64,000 nucleotides of DNA from Streptomyces sp. 35G-GA-8 (GTDB lineage Bacteria; Actinomycetota; Actinomycetes; Streptomycetales; Streptomycetaceae), in the NCBI RefSeq assembly GCF_023534745.1, contig NZ_JAMHJQ010000015.1, positions 175,836 to 239,835 of the forward strand. Reading direction: 5' to 3'. The translations under genes were made by a program, and so were the position numbers. Shown here piece by piece: positions 1 through 8,943 of this stretch. Within the stretch, counting starts at the first letter, position 1. Each line of letters begins with the position of its first letter. Under the pieces are notes generated by a model that worked only from the letters and a program-made list of their open reading frames with translations, was not told the origin of the DNA and did not search any database.

Positions 1-64
1 CTCCGGGGTGGGCGGTGGGGCGGCCGGTGGCCTCGGGCACATCAGGTGCGGGGGTGGAGTTCAC
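1..64 (-). CDS. N-terminal fragment of an unidentified protein, cut by the window edge
   Basis: A GTG codon at 62-64 (minus strand) is preceded by AAGGAA about ten bases upstream and opens a frame that runs off the window after 21 codons. The visible peptide begins MNSTPAPDVPEATGRP and is a low-complexity Pro/Ala/Thr leader with no recognisable motif. It lies 37 bases after the aminotransferase stop on the same strand, so the two are probably cotranscribed. In other Streptomyces this type of aminotransferase is often followed by siderophore-type (IucA/IucC) genes, but nothing in these 64 bases proves that. Confidence 0.5.
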   Translation of the reverse strand, partial: MNSTPAPDVPEATGRPTAHPG

Positions 65-101
65 GGCGGGGGCTTCCTTGTGAGGGTGTCCTGGGGCGGT
101 T

Positions 102-1460
102 CTAGGGGCTGGTTTCTTTCCGGCGGAGTGCGGCGCGCTCGGCGGCGGCCAGGGCGTCGGCGAAGCGGTCGAGGACCGCGACGGCCTGCTCGTCGGTGAG
201 CGTGAGCGGCGGAAGGAGCCGTACGACGGAGGCCCGGCGGCCACCCAGTTCCACAATGAGACCGCGGCTCAGACACTCCCGCTGGACGGCCCTGGCGAGG
301 GCCGGATCCGGCGGGGCCGGATCGCCGGCTTCCGGCGCGACGAGTTCCACACCGATCATGAGACCACGGCCCCGCACGTCTCCGATACAGGAATGGTTGG
401 CGGCCAGCCCTTGGAGCTGCCCCAGCATGCGCGCGCCGAGGATCGCGGCGCGGTCGGCGAGATGGTTCTCCCGTACGTAGGCGAGGGTGGCCGCGCCGGC
501 CGCCATCGCGAGCTGATTGCCGCGGAAGGTGCCCGCGTGGGCGCCGGGCGGCCAGCAGTCCAGATCCGCGTGGTAGACGATCACGGCCAGGGGAAGGGAG
601 CCGCCGATCGCCTTGGACATCACCATCACATCCGGGGTGATCCCGCTGTGCTCCACGGCCCAGAAGGTGCCGGTCCTGCCGACCCCCGTCTGCACCTCGT
701 CGGCGATGAGCGGGATGGAGCGGTCGGCGGTGATCTCGCGCATTCTGCGCAGCCAACTGTCGGGGGCAGGGATCACTCCGCCCTCGCCCTGGACCGGTTC
801 GAGGATCATTCCGGCGGGGGCGGCCAGGCCGCCCTTGGGGTCGTCGAGGAGGTTCTCGGTCCAGCGCGCGGCGAGTTCGGCACCGCGCTCCCCGCCGATG
901 CCGAACGGGCAGCGGTACTCGTACGGATAGGGCAGCCGGGTCACCCGTACGTCCTCGGCTCCCCCGGAGACGGCGAGCGCGCCGGCCGTCATCCCGTGGT
1001 ACGCGCCGGTGAAGGCGAGGAGCCCACCGCGGCCGGTGGCGGTACGGACGAGCTTGAGCGCGGCCTCGACGGCGTCCGTGCCCGCGGGGCCGCAGAACTG
1101 CACCCGGGCGTTCTCGGCGAACCGCGGTGGCAGGGTGGCGAACAGCTCGGTGGTGAAGGCGTCCTTGACGGGTGTGGCGAGGTCGAGGACATGGAGCGGC
1201 GCCCCCGAGTCGAGGACCTTCCTGATCGCGTCGAGAACGACCGGATGGTTGTGTCCCAGCGCCAGCGTGCCCGCACCGGACAGGCAGTCCAAGTACCGCC
1301 GCCCGTCGGCGCCTTCGATGGTCAGCCCCCGTGCGCGCACGGGCACGATGGGCAGGGACCTCGCGTAGGTGCGGGCCGCCGATTCCCGTAAGGACTGGCG
1401 CCGGAGGATGCCCTCGTGGGCGACGGTCGGTGCCGCTGGAGGGGGTTCGGTCACGGCCAC
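102..1460 (-). CDS. Class III PLP aminotransferase, diaminobutyrate--2-oxoglutarate transaminase type
   Basis: Fold-type I class III aminotransferase of about 452 residues. Visible motifs are the glycine-rich GPAGTDAVEAALKL stretch that contacts PLP phosphate, YHGMTAGAL, the ADEVQTGVGRTG aspartate that pairs with the pyridine nitrogen, and the Schiff-base lysine in MSKAIGGSLP (about residue 283). The family transfers the 4-amino group between diaminobutyrate and 2-oxoglutarate. In Streptomyces such genes usually feed siderophore or polyamine-like metabolism. The start was placed at GTG 1460 because GGGAGG lies nine bases upstream. A longer frame reaches GTG 1484 but would put that ribosome site inside the gene. 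The same-strand partial gene after it suggests an operon. The family is firm and the substrate is inferred. Confidence 0.85.
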   Translation of the reverse strand: MAVTEPPPAAPTVAHEGILRRQSLRESAARTYARSLPIVPVRARGLTIEGADGRRYLDCLSGAGTLALGHNHPVVLDAIRKVLDSGAPLHVLDLATPVKDAFTTELFATLPPRFAENARVQFCGPAGTDAVEAALKLVRTATGRGGLLAFTGAYHGMTAGALAVSGGAEDVRVTRLPYPYEYRCPFGIGGERGAELAARWTENLLDDPKGGLAAPAGMILEPVQGEGGVIPAPDSWLRRMREITADRSIPLIADEVQTGVGRTGTFWAVEHSGITPDVMVMSKAIGGSLPLAVIVYHADLDCWPPGAHAGTFRGNQLAMAAGAATLAYVRENHLADRAAILGARMLGQLQGLAANHSCIGDVRGRGLMIGVELVAPEAGDPAPPDPALARAVQRECLSRGLIVELGGRRASVVRLLPPLTLTDEQAVAVLDRFADALAAAERAALRRKETSP

Positions 1461-1803
1461 GGCTGTCGGTCCTCCCGTTGTCACACGTCATGTCACAGTC
1501 GGTCGTCTGTCAGTACGGCGCTCGGCCGCCGAATGTTCGACAGGGAACGCCGACTTGAGACCGGGCGCCCGTGAGTCGGAGCGCCCGCCCCTTACGTACA
1601 AACGACGGAGAGTGCCCGGGATCACGGGCAGTCGAAAGATCCTTGGTCGCGGAACCACGGCCCTGCCGCACGCCGTCCCCATCGGCACCGGCATAGTGGG
1701 GGGCCGTTGTCCCTGATCCGGTATCACGGCCGGGACACGTCATCCGCTTCACCGTGCCAGATCGCTCTTCCGAATTATCCGAAGTCCCAGGGGGATACAC
1801 GCC
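1461..1803. other. Divergent intergenic region, aminotransferase / serine protease
   Basis: These 343 bases separate two divergently transcribed genes and must carry both promoters. No convincing coding frame was found. I looked for an iron-box-like palindrome, since the aminotransferase might belong to siderophore metabolism, and saw none. AGGGGGATA just before the ATG at 1804 is a plausible ribosome binding site for the protease. No clear -35/-10 pair can be assigned by eye. Confidence 0.4.
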
Positions 1804-3030
1804 ATGCGACCCATTCGTCCCACGCTCGCCGCACGCCGTGGAAGGAGCACACGGCGCAGAACCTCCCCCGTCCTCGCCGCGGCCGCGATGGCCGCGGCGC
1901 TCGCGCTGACGGCCACGGCCTGCGGGCCGGAGGAGGACAACGCCACCGGCCAGGCGAGCGACGCCGCCACCGGCTCGTCCGACGGCAAGATCCAGATACC
2001 CGACGAGCTCAAGGACCGGCTCAAGGAGCACGGGTTCGATCTGGACAAGTGGAAGAACGGCGAGTGGAAGAACTGGGACAAGGACACCTGGCTGCGTGAG
2101 GCCAAGGACTACATCAACCCGATCATCGAGGGCCTCTGGGACCCGGACCGGATGCGGGACGCGGAGGAGCCGCCGGAGAAGGCGGTCGACGAGCAGGACA
2201 TCTCCGGCGACGAGGGCGTGACCGACCCGACTCCGGAGCCGGTCACCGCGCAGGCCGTGAACGCGCCGTACCGCGAGAACGCCGCCGAGGCGGGCAAGTT
2301 GTTCTTCGACGGCCCCGAGGGCTCGATGGTCTGCTCCGCGACCGTGGTCGAGGATCCGGCCAACCCCGGCAAGTCCAATCTGCTGTGGACCGCGGGCCAC
2401 TGCGTGCACGCGGGCAAGACCGGCGGCTGGTACCGCAACCTCGCCTTCGTACCGTCGTACAACAACAGCGGTCTGTCGATGGCGGAGCTGGAGACGGCGC
2501 CCAAGGAGCAGATCGCTCCGGAGGGCGTGTGGTGGGCCGACTGGGCGCAGACCTCCGAGCAGTGGATCTCGCAGGGCGCCTCGACCGGCGGCCAGGGCGC
2601 GCCGTACGACTTCGCGGTCGTCCATGTCACCCCGGAGAAGGGCGGCACCGGCAAGTCCCTTGAGGAGACGGTCGGTTCGGCGCTGCCCGTGGAGTTCAAC
2701 GCGCCGGCCACCCCCCAGATCGACGCCATGACGGCGACCGGCTACCCGGCGGCGCCGCCGTTCGACGGCCAAAAGCTCTTCCAGTGCCAGGACACGCCGG
2801 GCCGGCTGTCGATGACGGCCGACGACCCGACGATGTACCGGATCGGCTGCACCATGACCGGAGGTTCGTCAGGCGGCGGCTGGGTCGCGAACGGCGCGGA
2901 CGGCAAGCCCGCCCTGGTGTCCAACACCTCCATCGGCCCGGTCACGGCCGGCTGGCTCGCCGGGCCGCGTCTCGGTGATGTCGCCAAGGGCGTCTACGAC
3001 GAGGTCAGCGCGAAGTTCGCCGGTCAGTAA
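1804..3030 (+). CDS. Secreted trypsin-like serine protease, predicted lipoprotein
   Basis: A 408-residue exported protein. An Arg-rich n-region is followed by an Ala-rich h-region and the lipobox LTAC with Cys40, so it is probably a lipoprotein anchored outside the membrane. Residues 40-130 form a charged linker. The chymotrypsin-fold domain follows: catalytic His199 in TAGHC, Asp269 in YDFAVVHV and Ser356 in GGSSGGGW. The triad spacing is normal for the glutamyl endopeptidase/trypsin-like group. It is monocistronic, divergent from the aminotransferase and convergent with the kinase gene, with a strong hairpin after it. Its substrate is unknown. Confidence 0.88.
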   Translation: MRPIRPTLAARRGRSTRRRTSPVLAAAAMAAALALTATACGPEEDNATGQASDAATGSSDGKIQIPDELKDRLKEHGFDLDKWKNGEWKNWDKDTWLREAKDYINPIIEGLWDPDRMRDAEEPPEKAVDEQDISGDEGVTDPTPEPVTAQAVNAPYRENAAEAGKLFFDGPEGSMVCSATVVEDPANPGKSNLLWTAGHCVHAGKTGGWYRNLAFVPSYNNSGLSMAELETAPKEQIAPEGVWWADWAQTSEQWISQGASTGGQGAPYDFAVVHVTPEKGGTGKSLEETVGSALPVEFNAPATPQIDAMTATGYPAAPPFDGQKLFQCQDTPGRLSMTADDPTMYRIGCTMTGGSSGGGWVANGADGKPALVSNTSIGPVTAGWLAGPRLGDVAKGVYDEVSAKFAGQ

Positions 3031-3082
3031 CGCGGAACGGCAGCAGCAGCCGGTTGCCGCGCGCGAGCCGCGGCGTACGACC

Positions 3083-3123
3083 GGAAGGCGGCACCACCGT
3101 TCGAACCGGCGGTGCCGCCTTCC
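3083..3123. terminator. Bidirectional hairpin terminator between protease and kinase genes
   Basis: GGAAGGCGGCACC (3083-3095) pairs perfectly with GGTGCCGCCTTCC (3111-3123), with a partly paired loop containing TTCGAA. It lies between two convergent genes and can serve both strands. Confidence 0.75.
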
Positions 3124-3171
3124 GCAGCAGCGGGATCAACGCGATTTGCGCGGCCGGTTCTGCGGATGCGG

Positions 3172-5280
3172 TCAAGGCCGCGGGATCTTCCACAGGTAGA
3201 CGACATCATCGGGGCTCGCCGACGCGACGAGCGTGCCGTCGGGGCTGAACGCCAGGTGCAGGACGTTCCAGTGGTTGCCCACCAGCCGGTACTTCAGCTC
3301 GTTCGCGGCCGTGTCCCAGAGATTGACCTCATTGCCGTTGAACACGGCGAGGGTGGAGTCGCGAGGGCCGTACTGCACGCTCTGGACCGGCACGCCGATC
3401 GTCTCGTCGACGGTGCCCGTCAAGCGACCGTCGGAGGCGTTCCACAGCTCGACCGTCCGGTCCTTGGCGGCGGTGGCGATGGTTTTGCCGTCGGCGCTGT
3501 ACGAGACGCCGTACGCCTCCTCAGCGCTGACGAGCTCCTCGCGCATCGTGTGCCGGGCCACATCCCAGAGCTGCGTGACGCCCTGGGAACTGGAGCTCCG
3601 GTCGCCGATGTAGCCAACCGTGGCCAGCGTCTTCCCGTCGCGACTGAACTCCACTTGCTTCGCCTGCATGTCGTCGTCGAGAACAGCGACCCGCTTGCCC
3701 AGGTCCGGGCCGGTCCTCGCGTTCCAGAGGTAGGCGCCGTCCACGCTCGCCGTGGCCAGAAGCCGGCCATCGGGACTGAACGCCACGCTGTTGAGGGTGT
3801 CCGAACCGTATTCGTCGGTGGTGATGGAGGCGACCTGCCGCCGCTGGGCCACATCCCACAGCGCCACGATGCTGCTGCCCGTTCCGGCGGCGAGCAGACT
3901 CCCGTCGGGACTGAAGGCCACCGCGGTCACCGAGACCTCGGTGTCGCCGGGCGCGGGGCGCGGGGCCAGGGTCGCGCGGATCGTGCGGCGGGCCACGTCC
4001 CAGAGCCGCACCTTGCCGTCCTTGCTGCCCGTCGCGAGGGTCTTGCCGTCGGGGCTGAACGCCAAACCGTCCGGCCCCTTGCCCCGGGTATAGCCGCCGA
4101 GCTTGGCGGTCGGTGCCATCTCGGTGGGTGTGTCCTTGTCGGTGGAGTTGTCGGGCAGCAGTACGGCGATCAGTACGGCGACCACCGCCAGCACCCCGAT
4201 CGCGCCCACCAGCGCCGGTACGGACATCTGCGGCATGTCCGTGAGGGGAACGGGCTGCGCGGGCTCGGGTACGGTCACGGCATCCGGCACCGGGCCTTGC
4301 CGCTGCGGTGCCGCAGCCGCAGCCGCGGTGGCGGCGTTGTGGAAGTCCGGTGCGGGGTCGACGACGGTCCGCTGCGGCGGTACGGCGGGGTCCGGCCGGT
4401 GAGTGCCGTCGGTACGGCACAGGCGGATGACGTCGGCCAGGCCCGGCCGTTGGGCCGGGTCCTTCGCGAGGCAGCGAGCGGCCACGGTCCGGACGGGCTC
4501 GGGGCAGCCGTCGAGATCCGGTGCCTGTTCGAGGATGCGGTACAGCACACTGTGCCCGGTGCCGCCGAACGCGGGTCGCGCTGTGGCGGCGTACGCGGCG
4601 ATGGCGCCGAGCGCGAAGACGTCGACGGCCTCGGTGAGGCTCTCGCCCCTGATGTACTCGGGCGCCATGTAGCCGGGCGTCCCGGCCAGCATGCCCGTAC
4701 TCGTCACCGACGTGACGTCCGCCGCCCGGGCGATGCCGAAGTCGATGACCTTGGGGCCGTCGGCGCTGAGGAGGATGTTGGAGGGCTTCAGATCGCGGTG
4801 GATCACCCCGGCCGCATGGATGGACTGCAGTGCCTCGGCCACCTGCGCCGTCAGTGCCAGCACCTCCTCCACCGCCAGCGGCCCCCGCGCGGCCACCGCG
4901 TCGTGCAGCGCCGGCCCCGGCACGTAGGCCGTGGCCAGCCACGGTTCGCCGGCGCCCAGATCCGCGTCCACGACCGGCACGGTGTAGAGGCCCTGCACCC
5001 GCCGAGCCGCGGACACCTCCTGCTCGAACCGCTTGCGGAACGACGCGTCGGCCGCGTACTCGCGATGCACGACCTTGACCGCCACCGCGCTGCCGGCCGG
5101 GGTGCGCGCCAGGTAGACCCGGCCCATGCCGCCCGCACCGAGCAGGCCCTCCAGCCGGTACGGGCCCGCGGTGACCGGATCGCCGGATCCCAGCGGGTGG
5201 ACCGGCGGTGGATCGGCCGGCCACCCCGGGGCGCCGACCGGATGCGGAACCGCCCGCGGGCCATGGTCCGGTTGGGACAT
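3172..5280 (-). CDS. Membrane-anchored Ser/Thr protein kinase with C-terminal WD40 propeller
   Basis: About 702 residues. Hanks-type kinase domain at 41-290: glycine loop GAGGMG (49-53), Lys69, HRDLKPSN with catalytic Asp163, DFG with Asp180, and APE at 206-208. A Pro/Ala-rich linker leads to one membrane helix at about 355-376. The outer part (about 400-702) holds seven WD40 units of the AFSPDG...LWD type, enough for a closed propeller. The kinase therefore faces the cytoplasm and the propeller the exterior, unlike PASTA kinases. The start ATG 5280 is preceded by AGGGG; the open frame extends to 5385 without a better site. The propeller is inferred to sense a ligand or partner. No phosphorylation target is visible nearby. 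Confidence 0.88.
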   Translation of the reverse strand: MSQPDHGPRAVPHPVGAPGWPADPPPVHPLGSGDPVTAGPYRLEGLLGAGGMGRVYLARTPAGSAVAVKVVHREYAADASFRKRFEQEVSAARRVQGLYTVPVVDADLGAGEPWLATAYVPGPALHDAVAARGPLAVEEVLALTAQVAEALQSIHAAGVIHRDLKPSNILLSADGPKVIDFGIARAADVTSVTSTGMLAGTPGYMAPEYIRGESLTEAVDVFALGAIAAYAATARPAFGGTGHSVLYRILEQAPDLDGCPEPVRTVAARCLAKDPAQRPGLADVIRLCRTDGTHRPDPAVPPQRTVVDPAPDFHNAATAAAAAAPQRQGPVPDAVTVPEPAQPVPLTDMPQMSVPALVGAIGVLAVVAVLIAVLLPDNSTDKDTPTEMAPTAKLGGYTRGKGPDGLAFSPDGKTLATGSKDGKVRLWDVARRTIRATLAPRPAPGDTEVSVTAVAFSPDGSLLAAGTGSSIVALWDVAQRRQVASITTDEYGSDTLNSVAFSPDGRLLATASVDGAYLWNARTGPDLGKRVAVLDDDMQAKQVEFSRDGKTLATVGYIGDRSSSSQGVTQLWDVARHTMREELVSAEEAYGVSYSADGKTIATAAKDRTVELWNASDGRLTGTVDETIGVPVQSVQYGPRDSTLAVFNGNEVNLWDTAANELKYRLVGNHWNVLHLAFSPDGTLVASASPDDVVYLWKIPRP

Positions 5281-5600
5281 GCCGACTGTCACCCCTAGCT
5301 GATCGTGCCTGCGCCAGCGCGGGCAGCCGCCTCGTACGAGGACACGGCACAACGCGCCCTCGCCGTACGCAAACCGGCGCTCCATCGAGGCCCGCGCTGG
5401 TTCGGGCGTCAGCGTAATGGAGCCCCGGCCGAGGCGTCTGTCCCGGTCCTGTCACAAGCGGGACCGCCTCGCGGGCGCCGGCTGACGACGTCCCGGCCAC
5501 CGACCTGCGGCACCCGGCCGCGCCGGCGACCGCCGCCGGCATCCCCGATCCCGACTCGGACGCGCCCGCGACCTGGACAGCCTGACGACCGGAGCACACC
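5281..5600. other. Intergenic region upstream of the kinase gene
   Basis: These 320 bases lie between the kinase start and the hflX terminator and should carry the kinase promoter. Neither strand has a frame with a ribosome binding site and plausible codon use. Only Arg/Pro-rich shadow frames are present. No regulatory motif was recognised. Confidence 0.4.
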
Positions 5601-5642
5601 ACGAAGGCCCGCCCCCTCCTCGCGGGGGGGGCGGGCCTTCGT
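5601..5642 (-). terminator. Rho-independent-type terminator of hflX
   Basis: ACGAAGGCCCGCCCCC (5601-5616) pairs with GGGGGCGGGCCTTCGT (to 5642) around a TCCTCG-containing loop. The stem is at least 16 bp with no mismatch. It begins 27 bases downstream of the hflX stop, as expected for its terminator. Confidence 0.85.
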
Positions 5643-5669
5643 CCTGTCCAGGCTGCCGGGACCTTACGG

Positions 5670-7160
5670 TCAGCGGGCCACCGGCACATACGGGCTGAGC
5701 GCGGCTGCCAGCTCCTCGTGGACACGCGCCTTGACCACCGTGCCCTCCGGGGTGTGTTCCTCGGAGAGCACCTCGCCCTCGGCATGGATCCGGGAGACCA
5801 GCGCGCCTTCCGTGTACGGGAGAAGCGCCTCGACCTCGACCTCGGGCCGGGGCAGCTCCTCGTCGATGAGCGCGAGCAGCTCGGCGATCCCCTGGCCCGT
5901 ACGCGCCGAGACCGCGATCGCGTACCGCTCCGCGCGCAGCAGCCGCTGGAGCACCAGCGGATCGGCCGCGTCGGCCTTGTTGATCACCACGATCTCGCGT
6001 ACGTCCACCGCGCCCACATCGCGGATCACCTCGCGCACGGCGGCCAGCTGCTCCTCCGGCGCGGGGTGCGAGCCGTCCACCACATGCACGATCAGATCGG
6101 AGTCACCGACCTCTTCCATCGTGGAGCGGAACGCCTCGACGAGGTGGTGCGGAAGATGCCGGACGAACCCGACCGTGTCGGCCAGGGTGTAGATCCGGCC
6201 GCTCGGGGTCTCGGCCCGGCGCACGGTCGGGTCGAGGGTGGCGAACAGCGCGTTCTCCACCAGCACGCCCGCGCCGGTGAGCCGGTTGAGCAGGGACGAC
6301 TTGCCCGCGTTGGTGTATCCGGCGATCGCGACCGACGGCACCTTGTTGCGCCGCCGCTCCTGCCGCTTGATCTCGCGGCCGGTCTTCATGTCCGCGATCT
6401 CCCGGCGCATCTTCGCCATCTTCTCGCGGATACGCCGCCGGTCCGTCTCGATCTTGGTCTCACCGGGACCGCGGGTGGCCATGCCGCCACCGCCGCCGCC
6501 ACCCATCTGACGGGACAGCGACTGACCCCAGCCGCGCAGCCGCGGCAGCATGTACTGCATCTGCGCCAGCGCGACCTGCGCCTTGCCCTCACGGGACTTG
6601 GCGTGCTGGGCGAAGATGTCCAGGATCAGGGCCGTACGGTCGACCACCTTGACCTTGACGACATCTTCGAGATGGATCAGCTGGCCGGGGCTCAGCTCAC
6701 CGTCGCAGACGACGGTGTCGGCGCCGCTCTCCAGCACGATGTCCCGCAGCTCGTGGGCCTTGCCGGAGCCGATGTACGTGGCCGGATCGGGCTTGTCACG
6801 CCGCTGGATCACGCCGTCGAGCACCAGCGCGCCCGCCGTCTCGGCGAGCGCCGCCAGCTCCGCGAGCGAGTTCTCGGCGTCCCGCACGGTCCCCGAGGTC
6901 CACACGCCCACCAGCACCACGCGCTCCAGGCGCAGCTGCCGGTACTCGACCTCGGTGACATCTTCCAGCTCGGTGGAGAGGCCCACCACACGCCGTAGCG
7001 CCGCGCGCTCGGAGCGGTCGAACTGATCGCCGTCCCGGTCTCCGTCGATCTCTTGGCTCCAGGCGACGTCCTCTTCCATCAGGGCATCGGCCCGAAGGCT
7101 TTCGGTGCGGTGGTCCGCGAAGCGCTGCGCGTCCTGGGAAGGGGAGGAAGAGGAGGTCAT
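5670..7160 (-). CDS. hflX: GTPase HflX, ribosome-associated
   Basis: A 496-residue TRAFAC-class GTPase. The N-terminal HflX domain contains the glycine-rich linker SRQMGGGGGGGMATRGPGE. The G domain carries G1 GYTNAGKSSL, the switch I threonine region FATLDPTVRR, G3 DTVGFVRHLP and G4 NKAD. In other bacteria HflX binds the 50S E-site region and splits or rescues stalled ribosomes under stress. ATG 7160 was chosen because AAGGAT lies just upstream; an in-frame ATG at 7199 has no such site. It is monocistronic, with a strong terminator 3' of it. Confidence 0.95.
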   Translation of the reverse strand: MTSSSSPSQDAQRFADHRTESLRADALMEEDVAWSQEIDGDRDGDQFDRSERAALRRVVGLSTELEDVTEVEYRQLRLERVVLVGVWTSGTVRDAENSLAELAALAETAGALVLDGVIQRRDKPDPATYIGSGKAHELRDIVLESGADTVVCDGELSPGQLIHLEDVVKVKVVDRTALILDIFAQHAKSREGKAQVALAQMQYMLPRLRGWGQSLSRQMGGGGGGGMATRGPGETKIETDRRRIREKMAKMRREIADMKTGREIKRQERRRNKVPSVAIAGYTNAGKSSLLNRLTGAGVLVENALFATLDPTVRRAETPSGRIYTLADTVGFVRHLPHHLVEAFRSTMEEVGDSDLIVHVVDGSHPAPEEQLAAVREVIRDVGAVDVREIVVINKADAADPLVLQRLLRAERYAIAVSARTGQGIAELLALIDEELPRPEVEVEALLPYTEGALVSRIHAEGEVLSEEHTPEGTVVKARVHEELAAALSPYVPVAR

Positions 7161-7272
7161 TGGATCCTTACGTCGAGAGATTTCTGATACGTCGGTCACA
7201 ACGCGTGACGGCGGAAAATGATTCCCGGCCGCGGTGCCGACACATCGATGGTGGCACGGTTCGGTCCGGCCG

Positions 7273-8808
7273 TCACTCCGGTTTCACGCTCTGTTCCCGG
7301 ACCGTGCCCCCAGTGCCGTGGGGCATCCGGTGCGGCGCCCCGTACCGGTTCCGCGGCGCGTTCTGGTTCCTGGCCGGTGCCTCGGAGCGCCAGTCGGGGT
7401 GGCCGGGCATCGGCGGAGTCTTCTGCCGGTACAGCCACGCCTTGAAGAACGCGGAGAGATCGCGCCCCGCGGTGGACGACGCGAGCTCGATGAAGTCGGT
7501 CGTGGCCGCCGTCCCGTCCCGGTGGATCCGTACCCAGTCACGCTCCAGACGCGCGAAGGCCGTCTCGCCGATCTCGTGCCGCAGCGCGTAGAGCACCAGG
7601 GCGCTGCCGTCGTACATCACCGGCCGGAACAGGCTGATCGGCTGCCCCGCGACCGGCGGCTTCGGGGCCGCCGGGGGGCCACCCACCGCCCGCCAGCCGT
7701 CGGACTGCCGGTACGCGTCCCGCATCCGGGTCTCCATCGACTTCCCGGCGTGCTCCTGCGCGTAGCGCATCTCGTACCAGGTGGCGTGCCCCTCGTTCAG
7801 CCAGAGGTCGGACCACCTGCGCGGGGAGACGCTGTCGCCGAACCACTGGTGGGCCAGCTCATGGACCATGACCGAGTCGACGTACCACTCCGGGTATCCG
7901 GGCTCGGTGAACAGGGCCCGCTCGAAGAGCGAGAGGGTCTGTGTCTCCAGTTCGAAGCCGGTGTCGGCGGCCGCGACCAGCACACCGTAGTTCTCGAAGG
8001 GGTACGGCCCGACCTGCCGCTCCATCCAGCCGATCTGGTCCGGTGTCTTCTTGAGCCAGGGCTCCAGCTTCTGGCGGTCCGCGGCCGGCACCACGTCCCG
8101 TACGGGCAGTCCGCCGGGACCCTGGCGGCGCACCACGGCCGAGTCGCCGATGGAGACCTGGGCCAGTTCGGTGGCCATGGGGTGGCGGGTGCGGTAGATC
8201 CAGGTGGCGATCGCGCCCGCGCGTGCCCTGGCTTCCAGTACGCCGTTGGCCACGGCCGTCAGCCGCGAGGGCGCGGTGATCCGGAAGGTGAAGTAGGCCT
8301 TGTCGGCGGGGTGGTCGTTGCCGGGGAAGACGCGGTGCGCGGCGTCGGCCTGGTTGGTCATCGCCAGTCCGTCGGTGGTCCGTACCCAGCCGCCGACGTC
8401 GCCCGTCGGGTCGCTGGTGTGGCTGACGGTGATCCGCATCCGCGAGCCGTCCTCGACGGCGGCGGCCGGTGTGATCACCAGATCCTCGCCGGCTGTCGCG
8501 AAGCGCGCCGCGGCGCCGTTCACCTCGACCGAGCGGACCTTTCCATGGGTGAAGTCGAGGTTGATCCGTTCCAGCCGCTGGGTCGCCTGCGCGTCGATCT
8601 TGGTGATGGCGTCCAGCGGTTTGCGGTTGTCTCCGCCATAGGTGAAGTCGAGGTCGTAGCTGAGCACGTCGTAGCCGGGGTTGCCGAGCTGGGGGAAGAG
8701 CGGGTCGCCGATACCGAGCGGTTGGGGGGCGGGCAGGGTCGCGGCGACGAGGGTGACCGAGGCGGCGGCCAGCAGGGCGGCGCGCAGTCGGCGGTGGGTG
8801 AGGAGCAT
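7273..8808 (-). CDS. Exported M1-family zinc metallopeptidase
   Basis: A 511-residue protein with an N-terminal signal sequence (RR at 6-7, hydrophobic stretch about 9-25, then Pro-rich). The zinc site is intact: HELAH with His316, Glu317 and His320, and the third ligand Glu339 in LNEGH. The usual GAMEN exopeptidase loop is replaced by a GFELETQT segment at about 284-291, typical of a divergent actinobacterial M1 subgroup, so strict aminopeptidase activity should not be assumed. The protein is shorter than classical PepN (about 850 residues) because the C-terminal helical domain is absent. It is followed on the same strand by hflX, 112 bases away, with no terminator seen between. Confidence 0.88.
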   Translation of the reverse strand: MLLTHRRLRAALLAAASVTLVAATLPAPQPLGIGDPLFPQLGNPGYDVLSYDLDFTYGGDNRKPLDAITKIDAQATQRLERINLDFTHGKVRSVEVNGAAARFATAGEDLVITPAAAVEDGSRMRITVSHTSDPTGDVGGWVRTTDGLAMTNQADAAHRVFPGNDHPADKAYFTFRITAPSRLTAVANGVLEARARAGAIATWIYRTRHPMATELAQVSIGDSAVVRRQGPGGLPVRDVVPAADRQKLEPWLKKTPDQIGWMERQVGPYPFENYGVLVAAADTGFELETQTLSLFERALFTEPGYPEWYVDSVMVHELAHQWFGDSVSPRRWSDLWLNEGHATWYEMRYAQEHAGKSMETRMRDAYRQSDGWRAVGGPPAAPKPPVAGQPISLFRPVMYDGSALVLYALRHEIGETAFARLERDWVRIHRDGTAATTDFIELASSTAGRDLSAFFKAWLYRQKTPPMPGHPDWRSEAPARNQNAPRNRYGAPHRMPHGTGGTVREQSVKPE

Positions 8809-8943
8809 GATCCACGGCTACCAGCGCCTCCCCGGCGCACCGCGACGGCGCGCTCCGCACCCACCCGAAAGGGGCAGGTCAGAGCGCGGACACAGGCCGG
8901 ATGCCAGGCGGCGCGCGGTTGACGAGGCCGCCCGGCGGAACGG

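Noticed and set aside
1461-1803. Iron-box operator expected if the aminotransferase belongs to siderophore synthesis
   Set aside because: No TTAGGTTAGGCTAACCTAA-like palindrome was seen by eye.
3112-5298. 728-codon plus-strand frame
   Set aside because: Antisense to the WD40 kinase; composition is Arg/Gly/Val-rich without domain signatures.
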